Source of the DNA: Isochrysis galbana
Taxonomy: Eukaryota > Haptophyta > Isochrysidales > Isochrysidaceae
Reading direction: 5' to 3'
Assembly: GCA_018136815.1 (NCBI GenBank)
Contig: CM030935.1
Span: forward strand, 3,608,299-3,672,298
Length of the DNA stretch: 64,000 nucleotides
The notes beneath the pieces were generated by a model, which searched no databases, was not told the origin of the DNA, and worked only from the letters and a program-made list of their open reading frames with translations. Positions 42,887-53,847 of the stretch are shown here, one piece after another. Each line of letters starts with the position of its first letter. Positions within the stretch are counted from its first letter, which is position 1. A program made the translations under genes and the position numbers.

Positions 42887-44548
42887 ATGACCTCCGTGCC
42901 GCCTGAGCCCGAGTGCGCCTCTCCACTTCTGGCGATCGCGGCAGAGCTGCGCCAGTTCTTCCAGTGGGCTCGATCCGCCAAACTGAGCCAGCCAGCCAGC
43001 CCCTGCTGCACCTCGTGCCCGGAGCCGACTCCACCCGCTCTTCAGCTCGAGGAGCTCGCGCCTGAGATCCTGGTGCACGTGGTGCGCATGCTGCCCACCC
43101 GTGACCTCGCGTGCCTCGCCGCCAGCTGCCGACGCTTCCACGGCGACGAGCCCGCCTCTGTCACCGAAGAGGCGCTCCGACAGCGTGCAAAGGCTGGGGG
43201 TTACGGCGTACCCACCTCACTGCCGCGAGGCGCGGGCGGCTGGGTGCCCTACCTGCTGCGGCGTGAGCGGTGGCGCGGCGCTGAGCAGCACCCGATCGCC
43301 GCGGGCAAGGTGCACTCGCTCTTCATCGACGATACGGGCGCGCTCTGGAGCTGTGGGTGCGAATTTGACGACATTCTATGGGTAGGGACGCCCGGCGTGC
43401 TGGGGCTGGGCCAGCTTCCGCTGGGCAGCCAGGAGGCGGGCGACCGCGCCGAGACCATGCTGCCCCTGCAGGTTCCCGGGATGGCCGGCATCCGCGTCCG
43501 CAGCCTTGCGACGCGCGACGCGCACAGCCTTGCGCTCGACGCCGATGGCAACGTCTACTCTTGGGGTGGTGGGCATGGCGGCCGCCTTGGCCATGGTGAC
43601 GAAGCGGAGCAGCTGACGCCGCGGCTTATTGCCGCGCTAACCGGCACGCGCGTCCGCGCCATCGCCACAGGCACTGGCCACAGCGCTGCCGTAAGCGAAG
43701 ACGGCGCGCTCTTTACATGGGGCGGTTATATGAGCGGCAGCTGCGGGCTCGGCTATAAGCCCGAGGGCGGATTCCAGCCTGTCCCGCGCCAAGTGGACGC
43801 GCTCGAGGGTAGTTGGGTCGCCTGCGTCGCCGCCGGCTCAGGCTTCACCATCGTCTCGACCGACGACGGCACCGTGTACTCGTTTGGCGCAGGCGGGGCT
43901 GGCCAGCTAGGCCATGGCCTGCCCGCCGCGACGTATGTTGAGCCTAAGCGCGTCGATGCGCTCGAGCATGTTTGCGTGCGTGCCATTTCTGCCGGCAACG
44001 CGCACGTGCTCGCGCTCGCTGATGATGGCGTCGTCTTCTCCTGGGGCAACGCGCCCTCGGGCCGCAATTCGCTGCTCGGCCGGCGAAGCCACAGCTCCGA
44101 CGGTCTGCCGCAGCCTGTGGAGGGACTCGAGGGCGAGCGTGTGCGTGTCATCGCAGCAGGCAACATGCACAACTGCGCTGTCACCGAGTCCGGTGCGCTG
44201 TTCACGTGGGGCGACCACGAGTGGGGCAAGCTCGGACATGGGGCGAGCGATACGTGGGACCTGCCGTGGCGCCGACGCAACAGCAACGCGGGTTTCACGC
44301 TTCTGCCCACGCGTGTCAAGGCCCTCGAGGGCGTCAACGTGGTTAGCGTCTCGGCTGGCTGCTTCCACACGCTGGCAGTTGCGGAGGATGGCACACTCTA
44401 TGGGTGGGGCGACGATAGGAACGGCTGCATCAGCTCCGACGGCGATGCGAGCCTGGCACCCCGCCCCCAATGTACGCCGCGCCTCATCTCCGACCTGCGA
44501 GTGGACTGCACGGGTGCGCGGCGCGGCTCTGAAGGCCAAGCTATTTGA
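42887..44548 (+). CDS. F-box / RCC1-repeat protein
   Basis: Frame of 553 aa from ATG 42887; the frame is also open upstream through the CT tract, but that part is compositional. Residues about 48-90 form a clear F-box (LEELAPEILVHVVRMLPTRD, LACLAASCRRFH). After a short linker, seven or so RCC1 blades follow (IAAGKVHSLFIDDTGALWSC, YSWGGGHGGRLGHGD, FTWGDHEWGKLGHGA, VSAGCFHTLAVAEDGTLYGW). F-box plus RCC1 propeller suggests an SCF ubiquitin-ligase substrate receptor; partner and substrate are unknown. No intron is needed. Confidence 0.88.
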   Translation: MTSVPPEPECASPLLAIAAELRQFFQWARSAKLSQPASPCCTSCPEPTPPALQLEELAPEILVHVVRMLPTRDLACLAASCRRFHGDEPASVTEEALRQRAKAGGYGVPTSLPRGAGGWVPYLLRRERWRGAEQHPIAAGKVHSLFIDDTGALWSCGCEFDDILWVGTPGVLGLGQLPLGSQEAGDRAETMLPLQVPGMAGIRVRSLATRDAHSLALDADGNVYSWGGGHGGRLGHGDEAEQLTPRLIAALTGTRVRAIATGTGHSAAVSEDGALFTWGGYMSGSCGLGYKPEGGFQPVPRQVDALEGSWVACVAAGSGFTIVSTDDGTVYSFGAGGAGQLGHGLPAATYVEPKRVDALEHVCVRAISAGNAHVLALADDGVVFSWGNAPSGRNSLLGRRSHSSDGLPQPVEGLEGERVRVIAAGNMHNCAVTESGALFTWGDHEWGKLGHGASDTWDLPWRRRNSNAGFTLLPTRVKALEGVNVVSVSAGCFHTLAVAEDGTLYGWGDDRNGCISSDGDASLAPRPQCTPRLISDLRVDCTGARRGSEGQAI

Positions 44549-45461
44549 GCGAGCCAAAGCGACCGCCCCGATACTACAACGACGGTACCGTGTTGTGGCA
44601 GCTGTGCGGCCGCTCCTTTTTCCGCCATCGTGGAGTCAGTCTGAGAGCGCTCGTAACCATCACCTTGCTCATTTTGGCACCTGACAACAGCCGGGCAGCG
44701 GCTCGCCGACTCGTCGGCCACTGAGGCTGGTGGCGCAGGCTGTAGTGGTCACCTCGTGTCCTCGCAGATGGATGCACATGGTCTCGCCACAAGGACCGCT
44801 TCTGTCGTCGCGCCTCCGTCCTTTCTAAGGACCAAGGTGCTTGGGGCCAATGCCCAAAGACTCCGGTTCGGCACTCGCCGGCTCGGATCTAAGTCTAAGG
44901 GTGAGCTCGGGCAGCCTTGTAACCCATCTATGACCGAGGTGCGGCAGTTACGATACAACAACAAGATTGTGGCTATGGTCTATGGAGTGTCGCGGGTGGT
45001 TTGCGTGGTGTGCACCGTAGAACTTAAAGTGGGATGAGGAGGGGGAGAGGGCCGCAAAATTCGAGCCGTGATCTCTCCCCTCCTCTCCTTGTTTGTTTGT
45101 GTGAGTCTCCCAACCAATCCCCCCATGTGTGCGTTTGATTTGCACGTGATACTGTTAGTGTGCCTGGTGTGGTCAGTGGCCCCCTTTGGTATCTTTTAAC
45201 AAGTGATGAATCAACAGGACGCGCGCGCCGCGCCGCGGTCTCATCCTCTCGCCACCATGGCCACCGCAAGGGTGCCATGGTCCATGGTGACATGGATATG
45301 CTGGAGCTGCTGCCGCAGGAGATGGGAGGAAGGCGCGGGCCCTCAAAAGTCCCGGTGCACCACCCGAATATGCGGAGAAATCATACCCCCTCATGCATAC
45401 ACTTAATACACCTCCCCCCCCCCCCCCCAACCCCCTTCCCCTTCCCCCCTGACCTCTTCAA
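44549..45461. other. intergenic, no supported gene
   Basis: 3' flank of the F-box/RCC1 gene, then unassigned sequence. No motif supported. Confidence 0.4.
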
Positions 45462-46165
45462 CTATCAGTACACTGATAGGGTCATGGAGCGCGCGCCGCT
45501 CCCCTACCGCCTACCGCCAACCCCGCCGCCGAGCCGGACGATCGGGCCATCCTCGACGCCACGCACCCGAAGCGCCCGCGAGAGGGCGCTACCACGATCC
45601 AGGTGCGCACGTGACACGTCGCGTGCCACCCCTGAACAGCTGAACAGCTGCGCACCAGCAAGTCCAGCATGGCCAACAAGGCCCACACAACCCACATCTC
45701 ACATCTCACATCTCCTCTCAGCCATCCTTGGCCACCCACTCCAACTCTACGTCCTCGACGCAGTTGCAGTTGAAATCTCTCCCCATGACCTATGAGCGAG
45801 TCGGTGTCGCTACCGATGGTGCTATCTCTGAGGGATTCGATTTGCGCGCCGCCCTTTCCGCGGGGGTTGCGCTTGGGTAAAAAAGGGAGACTAATTCTAG
45901 TAAGTACCCTTTAGCGTGTCTATAGTGCCTATATAGTGCTCCAATACCAATAGGCCTGCCCCAAACCCGCACTCCGAACCAGGCTCTTGGTAGTGCACCG
46001 GAGCCGGACCCCGGAAACCGACGAAGAAAAAAGAACGAAGGGGGGAAAGGGAGGAGGTGGAGGGAGGGGGCGTTAAGGCGGTGTCGTGGTGTCATAGCAG
46101 TGACAGGGTAACCTAGAGCTCTAGTAGGCGAGTAGCCCAGGCAATCTTCAGATTTTTTTTTAGTG
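45462..46165 (+). mobile_element. internally deleted LINE copy with both ends
   Basis: 5' end: palindrome CTATCAGTACACTGATAG, then GGTCATGGAGCGCGCGCC with ATG at 45484 (MERAPLPYRLPP). 3' end: block 45945-46060 like 32880-33010 and tail AATCTTCAGATTTTTTTTT (46143-46161). Only about 0.7 kb remains. ORF2 is entirely missing. Confidence 0.6.
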
Positions 46166-47078
46166 TCTATAGTGCATTTTACTCTCAAACATCTACCGTC
46201 TATGAGGGTCTCTACCGTGCTCCGGTAGGAGTTTCACTCTTGGAGAGTTGTCGCGTACCGCGACCCCTACCCCACTCGCCGGGTCCGCTAGGCTTGTCGG
46301 TGCATGCACCATATGCCAGCCCAGGGCCTTGGCGGTCATGCAAGCCCGAATCAACCGCCAAGTACAATGTATACAATAGCAATAATAGACGTACAGGGGA
46401 ACTGCAAAAGTGTTGGTAGTGGTGGTGATGGACCCCCCCTACCCGCAACAAAAAGTTATACTACAAGTAGTAATAGTAATGAGGAATGGCAGAGCTTAAG
46501 TGATAAGTGCCCCATTAATTGGCTACACAACCGGTAACCAGTTACCTTTACTGGTCCTCCTCATAGCAATAACTGCCACTCTCAAAACTCTGGAGTTTCT
46601 GGCAATCCCTAGCCTTGGGAGTCAATCCTGAAGATAGTACCAGTGAACAAGAGGTCGGCGGTATTCTTCATGATCAAGGGGGGGGGGGGGGCAGCTGCCG
46701 CCCCGCAAGTGGGGGGAAAACGCTGCGCTGGGCGCCGGTGCAGGGGCTTTCTCGATAGAGCTTGTCGCCTGGAACGACCTGTCTCTATGTACTACCGGCT
46801 CAGCCGCTGGTACCACTTCATAGGTGGGAAGGCAAGAAACCGTGCCACCTCGTCAAGGGGGGGCAAACGCTGCGATGGGTTACATTTCTTGTGTGTGAGT
46901 GCATGTGCTGGCCACTAGCTTTGCACACCATGCGAACGAAGCGGCAGCAGTACGCACAAGCCACACATCCGCGAGACCCGTTGCCCCCCTTCCGCGTTGC
47001 GCGGCAAGGGCACGTAAAGCCCCTCGGACTGCACCTCGCCGCCGGCCCTCTGAAGCGCCGGCCCTCTGAAGCATCAAC
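46166..47078. other. intergenic, no supported gene
   Basis: 3' flank of the DUF1295 gene and unassigned sequence, including a G run at 46678-46691. Confidence 0.4.
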
Positions 47079-48218
47079 CTACGCCCAAGGCCACCGGAAG
47101 CGAGGCATGGGTACGAGTGCTGATGTGTCACGTATCACCTCGCGGTACTCAGGCCCTCGGTTTGCCAGCAAGCGCTCGTCCATGAGGGAGGCCGAGACGC
47201 GGAAAAAGGCCAGCATCCCCGCGGCACCACCCCAGCGCGAGTACAGCGGGCGCTCGCCAAGCTCGCCCGCGATCCCGAGTAGTGCAATGCCAGTCCAGAA
47301 GAGACACTCGCCGAAGTAGTTTGGGTGGCGCGAATACGCCCACAACCCATCTCGGCAGATGCGCTTCGATCCTGTCGCGGTCATGAGATCAGCAGACGGG
47401 CCGTAAGCGAACCGACGAAAGCGGTACAGGTCAGAGTCGGCAGACGCCTCAATGAGGATGCCCATGAGAAGCGTCAAGGCAGCGAGGCCATCCCACATCC
47501 CCAACGGGGGAGCAGCGGCGGCACCTGCCGTCCACACGTCGTACGAGGCGGCGAGGGCGAACCAGACGAGGAGGGTTGGGGTTTGGTGCAGGGACGTCAA
47601 GGAGACGAGCCAGTAGAGTGCAGTGCCACTACCCGTGACCTCAGCGATCTTGCCGTACCGCCAATCCTCGGTTCGCAAGCCAACCGACCACCCATCCCAC
47701 GGCCAAAAGATGTTATAGCGCACGAACCAGCCGATGAATGCCGCGAGTCCGTACCACGAGCGAGACGACGGGGGTTCTGGAGCCGTGGCCATCCAGGCAA
47801 TGACAAGCGAGATTGGGAACACGCACCTGGTCAAGGCGTGAGACTGGGAATTATCTTACCAACTGGCAATCCGAGCCCGCAGCGCCGCGGCGCACCATGC
47901 AGGGTCATAGATCGACGAGTTGCTGCAAAGGAAGGAGAAAAGGTAGATGACGCTCGTCGACGTTACGTGTGCCACGAGACCTGTCACGTACCTGCGAGGA
48001 AGCCGGGCGCGGCAGGCCGGCTGGGCTGCCGCAGCGAGGTCGTGGGCGAGCGCTCGACGGCAGTGCGGCGCGCGGCGCACATCGAGCCGGAGGGCTTGGC
48101 GACAAAGACGAGCGCGAGCGCAGCAAGCGCGGCCGCATAGGCGGCCCAGCATGCGCGCGCGCTCACGGGGCGTGTCGACGGGAGCACGACCTCGCGGCCC
48201 ATCCGCAGACGGTGGCAA
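47079..48218 (-). CDS. DUF1295 / steroid-5-alpha-reductase-like membrane protein
   Basis: Two exons supported: from about 48218 down to 47860, and 47826-47079, split by a 33-nt intron (GTAAGA...GACCAG). The splice gives RIASWCVFPIS. The protein has several membrane segments and the DUF1295 hallmarks: NSSIYDPAW near the N-terminus, LRTEDWRYGKI in the middle, and GLWAYSRHPNYFGECLFW near the end. The last is the signature also seen in isoprenylcysteine methyltransferase and 5-alpha-reductase relatives. Substrate is unknown; it is probably an endoplasmic reticulum oxidoreductase or methyltransferase-type protein. The N-terminus is unsettled: ATG 48218 is in frame, but an upstream exon joined near 47990 is also possible. 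Confidence 0.8.
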
Positions 48219-48517
48219 GCCGCGCGGGAGAGGGGAGGGGAGAGGAGGGGAGAGCGGAGCAGAGGAGCCACACGCAGATCTATCTACTATCTAAATATGT
48301 TACCCCCCAGGAGCCAGCGCCCCCCAGGAGCTCCCGGGGGCCCCCAGGAGCTATCGGGGGGAAATTTTCTCCCGATCGCCAACAGCCCCACCGAGAGCTA
48401 TCGGGGGACCGAGAAAATCCCCCGAGAGCTATTGGGAGATTGCTCCTGGGGGGTGCCGTAAGCGGATCCCCCAGTAGCTATCGGGGGGAGAAAAAATCCC
48501 CCGAGAGCAAACGGGGG

Positions 48518-48519
<2 letters not shown>

Positions 48520-48592
<73 letters not shown>
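48520..48592. repeat. (CT)n microsatellite
   Basis: About 36 uninterrupted CT units, followed by CCCT repeats to about 48670. Confidence 0.95.
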
Positions 48593-48597
<5 letters not shown>

Positions 48598-49129
48598 CCT
48601 CCCTCCCTCCCTCCCTCTCTCCCTCGCTGTCCCCCCCTCCCCCCCCTCCCTCCCTCCCTCTCCCTCCCTCTGGCGGCTGGAGGAGCGGCAAGCGTCGGTG
48701 AGAGCCAAAGGTGGTGGGGCTGGGAACGAAGAGGGAGGGCGGTCGGTACGGCGCGCCAGCACCGCACAGAGGTGGAGCGCCGGCTTTCATTGGAAGAGGG
48801 CGGCAGGGTCGGCGCGGCGACCGACAAGTTGGCAGAGTTGGTCGCTGGTCGCACCTGTCACCTGTGGCAGGCGGCGAGCGTGCACGCGCTATAGCGCAGT
48901 GACGGGAGCGGGAAGGAAGAACGAGGGCGAGGAGGGTGAGGGCTGAGGGCTGGCGCAGCGCTCACACAGAACACGGACGGCGCGGCGTGGGCACCTTTGA
49001 TGAGGTGGGCACAGTCGGCGGCGGCAGCGTCCTCCCTCCCACCCTCTCCCTTTCGCCCGCTCTCCCTCCCTCACCTCTCTCTCCCTTTTCCCCTCTCTCT
49101 CTCTCTCCCCCCCCCCCTCTCCCTGCCTC

Positions 49130-49832
49130 AGTGTGGAGTCAACTTGTCGAGTTTGTGGAGTCAACTTGTTGAGGGCAGGGTCAACTTGTTAAGTGTGGAG
49201 TCAACTCGTTGAGTGTTGAGTGTGTGGAGTCAACTTGTTTAGGGTAAGGTCCACTGCGTTCAGTGAACTTGTCGAGGGTGTAGAGTCAACGTGTTCAGTG
49301 TGTGGAGTCAACTCGTTGAGGGTAGAGTCACTTGGTTCAGCGTGGAGTCAACTTGTTCAACTTGTTGAGTGTTGAGTCAACTTGTTGAGGGTGGGGTCAA
49401 CTTGTTCTGCACGGAGTCAACTAGTTGAGTGCGTGCAGTGAACTTGTTGCGGGTAGAGTCAACTTGCTCAGTGTGCGGAGTCAGCTCGTTCAGTGTGTGG
49501 AGTTAACTTCTTCAGTGTCTGAAGTCAACTTGTTGAGGGTAGAGTCAACTTGTTGAGCGGGGAGTCAACATGTTGCGTGTGTGCAATCAACTTGTCGAGG
49601 GTGTGGAGTCAACGTGTTCAGTGTGTGGAGTCAACGTGTTCGGTGTGTGGAGTCAACTCGTTGAGGGTTGAGTCACCTGGTTCAGCGTGGAGTCAACTTG
49701 TTGATTGAGTGTTGAGTCAACTTGTTGAGTGTGGAGTCAACTTGTTTAGGGTGGGGTCAACTTGTTCTGCGTGGAGTCAACTAGTTCAGTGCGTGCAGTG
49801 AACTTGTTGCGGGTAGAGTCAACTTGCTCAGT
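49130..49832. repeat. minisatellite of about 20-bp units
   Basis: Some 30 degenerate copies of GTGTGGAGTCAACTTGTTGAG, filling the right half of the inverted-repeat element. Confidence 0.9.
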
Positions 49833-50021
49833 GTGGATTTTCTCGGTCCCCCGATAGCTCTCGGTGGGGCTGTTGGCGATCGGGAGAAAATTTCCCCCCG
49901 ATAGCTCCCGGGGGCCCCCGAGAGCTCCTGGGGGGCGTTGGCTCCTGGGGGGTAACATATACACACGCTACTTCACAGATACAGATATTCAGGTTACATC
50001 ATCAAGAATCAAGGATGATGA

Positions 50022-51351
50022 TGTCGCATTCATCCTAGATGATGCGATTTCCAGGCTCTTGTTTCCAGGTCCTTCGCCGTGCGGCCACACGGTGAAGCTC
50101 AGGTACATCTAGGTTGGTAGGGTTCGTCCCTAGCGATCTAGAATTCGAGTTCTCGTTTCGTTCCTTCTAGCCTGTTTGTCAGGTCTAGATTCCAGGTTTC
50201 CTCCTTTCGGGTAATCTTGACCCAAAGGAGCCAGGTCGCCTGTCACTCGCTGCGCGCTTGTCTCAGGCTCTCGAGTTACCTTGTGAAGGCTTGTTTAGCT
50301 TCTTGCAAGGCTTGTCGTTTCTTGTTGGGTTCCGGTTCTTTCTTGGGACCTGCTCACTTTCGTTGTCGTCCAGGCCTGTTCTTCGTAGGTTCTGCTTGGC
50401 CTGGTTAGGGTTTCGTTGCCTTCCCGCGTTCGGCGTTTGGCGTTCGTCTTGGCGTTCGGAAATTTCCTCTCACATTCCCTAGGTCCGCTACCCTTGGCTT
50501 GTAGGTCCTTGCTTCTTTCTTCTCGGTCAAGGTTTTGGCGAGCGAGTCGGTTGCTCTATCCGCTCGAGAGATTTGAGGTTTAATTTGCCATCTCCCCTTG
50601 GAGACCGGTGTAGGTTCGCTTCCTAGGTGAGGGAATCTTTCCCCTTGATGCAAGTTACATGCAAGCCTTGGCCCCTTTGGTGTTTCTTCCCCTTGGTTGC
50701 TACTCAGGGTTGTTCGTTAGAAGCGTCTAGAAGGTTCACGCTCAACGGCAAGATTTCCTCTGTCGTGAAGACATCTCGTTGCGATCTGTATCCAAAGTGA
50801 TCGCCGTGGTCGCGCGACATGACGCTCCCCTTCGGACTCTCCGCTACGTGGGAAGTTACAACGGAGACACGCTCCGGCCGTCGCTGTGGAGTCTCTCTCT
50901 CTCTCGCTCTCTCTCTCCGTCTCTCGCGACGTGTTTGAGTTATCGGTGATTTGGGGTCGCGGTTGCTTGATAATTTGCTTGGTTTGGGTGAATGATTCCG
51001 GTGTGTTCGTGAGTCGGTGTATCCTGTTGTTCTCAGCTTCGTTGTCCGTCGTTGTTCGCTGCGTCGCTGCACTCAAGCAGCTTAGGCTCCCTCCCTGAGG
51101 GAAGAGTTCTTTGTAGGTCTAACAATCTCTTACAACCCATCACACTAGGGCCGCTAGGAGCGCCTCGCCGCCCCACAGCCCTTCGTTCGCCGTTCGTTCC
51201 CCGTCCAGACACCCAAATGGGGTTGCCCGACCCAGTCCAGAATTTCATTCACCCGACTCCCGGTGGGGAGGAGGGCCAAAGCGCCGCGCTAGCCGCCGGT
51301 GCTGCTCGCGACGGAGTGGCTCAGAGCCCTCCGGCTCCGCTCGACTCGACA
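50022..51351 (+). repeat. 5' LTR
   Basis: Starts TGTCGCATTCATCC, ends CTCGACTCGACA. It contains the start codon (51052) of the internal frame. A CT-rich block (50890-50925) may be part of its promoter. Confidence 0.9.
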
Positions 51352-53847
51352 AGCACGAAATCAAAGCTCACGTCCTCGGCCGCAGAGGAGGAACCCCTCA
51401 GGGAACCTTCTCTGCCCGCTGCAGCTTCTGTTCCCGAGGGGTTCCCGAGTGATCCCACGACCACTGAGGCTGCGCCAATGCCACCCATCACTCCGGCTGC
51501 TATCCCCATGATTGGCTCCGACCAGCTCGTGTCGGATGGCGAGCCTCCGTCCGCTGCCTTCGGCACCCACCGGGTGCAATTACAGTGGGCCATGGTGGAG
51601 CATGACCCTCTCCCACATGAGGCCAACTTCAGTGCCGCTGAGCTGGCCAATGAGGTGGAGGAAGGCCCCCTCCCTCTGGTTCAGTTTGACCCACCTCCTC
51701 ACCTTCGAGATGATGAGTCTGAGGTCGGTGAAGGGGAGGGGATCAGCTTCCGAAGCCCCGCCTACCGGGACTATGCCCCGCCGTCATCAAAAGGGGTCCT
51801 TGATCAAGAGATCACCCCGATCGAGACGGCCGCGGCGCGTCAGGATGCGGAAATGGCAAGGCTTCAAGCGCAGACCAACACCCTAAAAGGGGCTGTGGAG
51901 CGCCTGCAGTCATCCCTTGCCGCGGCAGAGGCGAGGGAGGGGCTTCTCCGGGATCAAGTTGAAGCAGGGTTCAAAGCCCTGACTCAGCTACTCCAAGCCC
52001 GCCAAGAGCCCGCTTCAAGTCCGTCCATGGATCGGACCGAGGCGGCTGCGGATTCTGCTAGGCCGGTTCAGAGGGAACCACCCATGGGCGAGCCTCCTGC
52101 TCTAGACCCAAAGGGCCACGCCTCTCCGGCTTCTAGGGTTCCACGGTCGGCGTACCCGACCTCCAAATCGGAACCCCGCCGCCAGGATCAGAGCCTTTAC
52201 CGGGGCCCGACCCCGATGGTGCCGTTCCGCCACCCTCGCGACCCCTGCCTTGCGGTGGGGATGGATGAGCGAGAGGCAGTTGTAAGCGAGTGGAAAAATC
52301 TCCTCGCCCTGCCCTCACGCGATCTGGCCGCCCTTTACCGCGACTCCGACGAGCATGAGCTCATCCACACCATTTTGAAGAGCAACCTCTCCCTGGCGGG
52401 CAACGTTTGGCATTGCCGAATTTTCATGGAGGAGGACCACTTGCTCAAATGGGTGCGTAGCCGCTTCTCAGCCGAGCAAACCCTTCACCATCAGGTCAGG
52501 ATGGGCAAAGAGCTTTCGGAGCTCCGCTTCCCAAAGGCCCTCGCCTCCGATAACGTTCAAACCGCGGCGACAGCCTGGAATGAATTTCGGCTAACTCTCA
52601 TCAAGCCGTTGGAGCGGGCACTAGCGCTCGGCTGCGATCATCGCGAAATATTTACCTCCCTCCTCGCGGCAGCCGGAGCCAATTCCAGCGGCAATTCCCG
52701 CATCTTCGCCTTCCTCCTCGATCTAGTGGAGGACCGCGCCCTCGCTCTCAATCCTGTCCTCGCTGCTGACGTCCTTCTTCGCAAATGCGACGGGACCTTC
52801 GCAAACGGGGCCGATGGTTTCGCGAAAGACTCGGCGTCGATGGAGTGGGACCGCATGAGGGAGCGCGAGGCCGGCGCTGATCTATGTGAGCTCAGCAAGA
52901 ATTTGGTTCGCGCCTACATCCGCAAGCTTGGCGATTCCGCGGTTGACTCCACCAACGTGTGGGATCATCCAAACATGGCCCATGAGATCAACCAGAGGTT
53001 CGAAGAAATCATCCGGAACGATAAGGTTGATCCTCAGCGCGGCGTCGATAATGCTATTAAATTTGCGGAGGTGCTCGCGGAGACTCGTTTCCGCGTAGAG
53101 AACCACGAGCTAGGGCGGTCGGCGCTCTCGTGCGTCAACCTCTGCCAACGGTACCTCAGCCCTTACGAGCAGGCCCGGGTGAAGCGTCATCAATCCCGGC
53201 CCTCGACGAAGCAAACCGTGGCTAGCGTACGCACTAAAGCCTCAGGCGAGGCAAAGAACGAGACTTCCTCGTCCCAGAAGACCGCTTCGACCACGGACAT
53301 GGTCGCCGCCGTGCAGGCAGCCGTCCAAGCCACCGTGGCGGAAGCTCTTCGCGGACAGGGACACTCGCCTGCTTCGAAGCCTGATTATCGGGCTGCTGCA
53401 CCGCCGGCAAGTTACCACTCCAACTCGCCGTTGCCGGCTATACTGACCGATCCACCGGGTCGAAAGGGAGGCTCGTCTCGGCCGCCCAGCCGTCGCTGCG
53501 ATCCGCCGGCGAACGGCCAAGGGCTACCGCCCGATTTGGGCGTATCCCGGTGGACGCCCGAGCTTTGGAATCGGGCCCGAGCCCGCTTCTGGGCCGTAGC
53601 AGGCTATGCCAAGCACCCAAGGGTCTCGGCGGCGCTAGCGAAGTGCCGACCGGCCGATAATTCAATGGAAACTCCACGGACGGACGATATCAATAGGGGA
53701 ATCACCGAATGGACGAACGAAAACGGCTGTGCCTTCTGCGCTTTCCGACCTCAAGCTGTTCCAGGTTCCAGGTCTCTGTTTCCAGGTTCACCGCTCGACA
53801 TCGGGAGACGTCTCGATCTTAGTCGGGGGGTGTCGCATTCATCCTAG
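51052..53847 (+). CDS. gag: Gag-like protein of the LTR element
   Basis: 931 aa. The frame starts inside the 5' LTR, crosses the LTR/interior border and ends 17 bases into the 3' LTR. The N-terminal 250 aa are Pro/Ala/Ser-rich. Residues about 265-325 are a coiled coil (ARQDAEMARLQAQTNTLKGA). Residues about 400-720 are a helical domain (AVVSEWKNLLALPSRDLAAL, VWHCRIFMEEDHLLKWVRSR, AWNEFRLTLIKPLERALALG) that resembles the frame at 40907-41437. The tail is basic and Ser/Pro-rich with no CCHC knuckle. Capsid assembly is inferred. A start within the LTR has a precedent in yeast Ty1. The real start could be the next ATG (51217). Confidence 0.75.
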   Translation: MFAASLHSSSLGSLPEGRVLCRSNNLLQPITLGPLGAPRRPTALRSPFVPRPDTQMGLPDPVQNFIHPTPGGEEGQSAALAAGAARDGVAQSPPAPLDSTSTKSKLTSSAAEEEPLREPSLPAAASVPEGFPSDPTTTEAAPMPPITPAAIPMIGSDQLVSDGEPPSAAFGTHRVQLQWAMVEHDPLPHEANFSAAELANEVEEGPLPLVQFDPPPHLRDDESEVGEGEGISFRSPAYRDYAPPSSKGVLDQEITPIETAAARQDAEMARLQAQTNTLKGAVERLQSSLAAAEAREGLLRDQVEAGFKALTQLLQARQEPASSPSMDRTEAAADSARPVQREPPMGEPPALDPKGHASPASRVPRSAYPTSKSEPRRQDQSLYRGPTPMVPFRHPRDPCLAVGMDEREAVVSEWKNLLALPSRDLAALYRDSDEHELIHTILKSNLSLAGNVWHCRIFMEEDHLLKWVRSRFSAEQTLHHQVRMGKELSELRFPKALASDNVQTAATAWNEFRLTLIKPLERALALGCDHREIFTSLLAAAGANSSGNSRIFAFLLDLVEDRALALNPVLAADVLLRKCDGTFANGADGFAKDSASMEWDRMREREAGADLCELSKNLVRAYIRKLGDSAVDSTNVWDHPNMAHEINQRFEEIIRNDKVDPQRGVDNAIKFAEVLAETRFRVENHELGRSALSCVNLCQRYLSPYEQARVKRHQSRPSTKQTVASVRTKASGEAKNETSSSQKTASTTDMVAAVQAAVQATVAEALRGQGHSPASKPDYRAAAPPASYHSNSPLPAILTDPPGRKGGSSRPPSRRCDPPANGQGLPPDLGVSRWTPELWNRARARFWAVAGYAKHPRVSAALAKCRPADNSMETPRTDDINRGITEWTNENGCAFCAFRPQAVPGSRSLFPGSPLDIGRRLDLSRGVSHSS

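Larger units (their letters stand above)
48298..49957. mobile_element. 1.66-kb element with about 120-bp terminal inverted repeats
   Basis: Ends TGTTACCCCCCAGGAGCC and its inverse. The inverted arms run about 48298-48420 and 49835-49957, including TTTCTCCCGATCGCCAACAG and its complement. TA lies on both outer sides (or ATAT if the ends are one base shorter). The left part contains repeated CCCCCGAGAGCTATCGGGG palindromes, then a CT microsatellite; the right part is a minisatellite. No transposase is encoded. A Tc1/mariner-like non-autonomous element is possible from the TA flanks, but not certain. Confidence 0.75.

Noticed and set aside
47325..48140. 271-aa + strand frame opposite the DUF1295 gene
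   Set aside because: Antisense of a clearly conserved membrane protein.
47984..48201. First exon MGREVVLPSTRP... for the DUF1295 gene with donor GTACGT
   Set aside because: Joining it to the next part puts the conserved NSSIYDPAW out of frame. The continuous frame through 47860 fits better.
49130..49832. CRISPR-like array
   Set aside because: The units are contiguous degenerate 20-bp repeats without unique spacers, in a eukaryotic context; a minisatellite.
51299..51886. Alternative frames inside the LTR element
   Set aside because: Overlap the long Gag-like frame in other phases and show no family motif.
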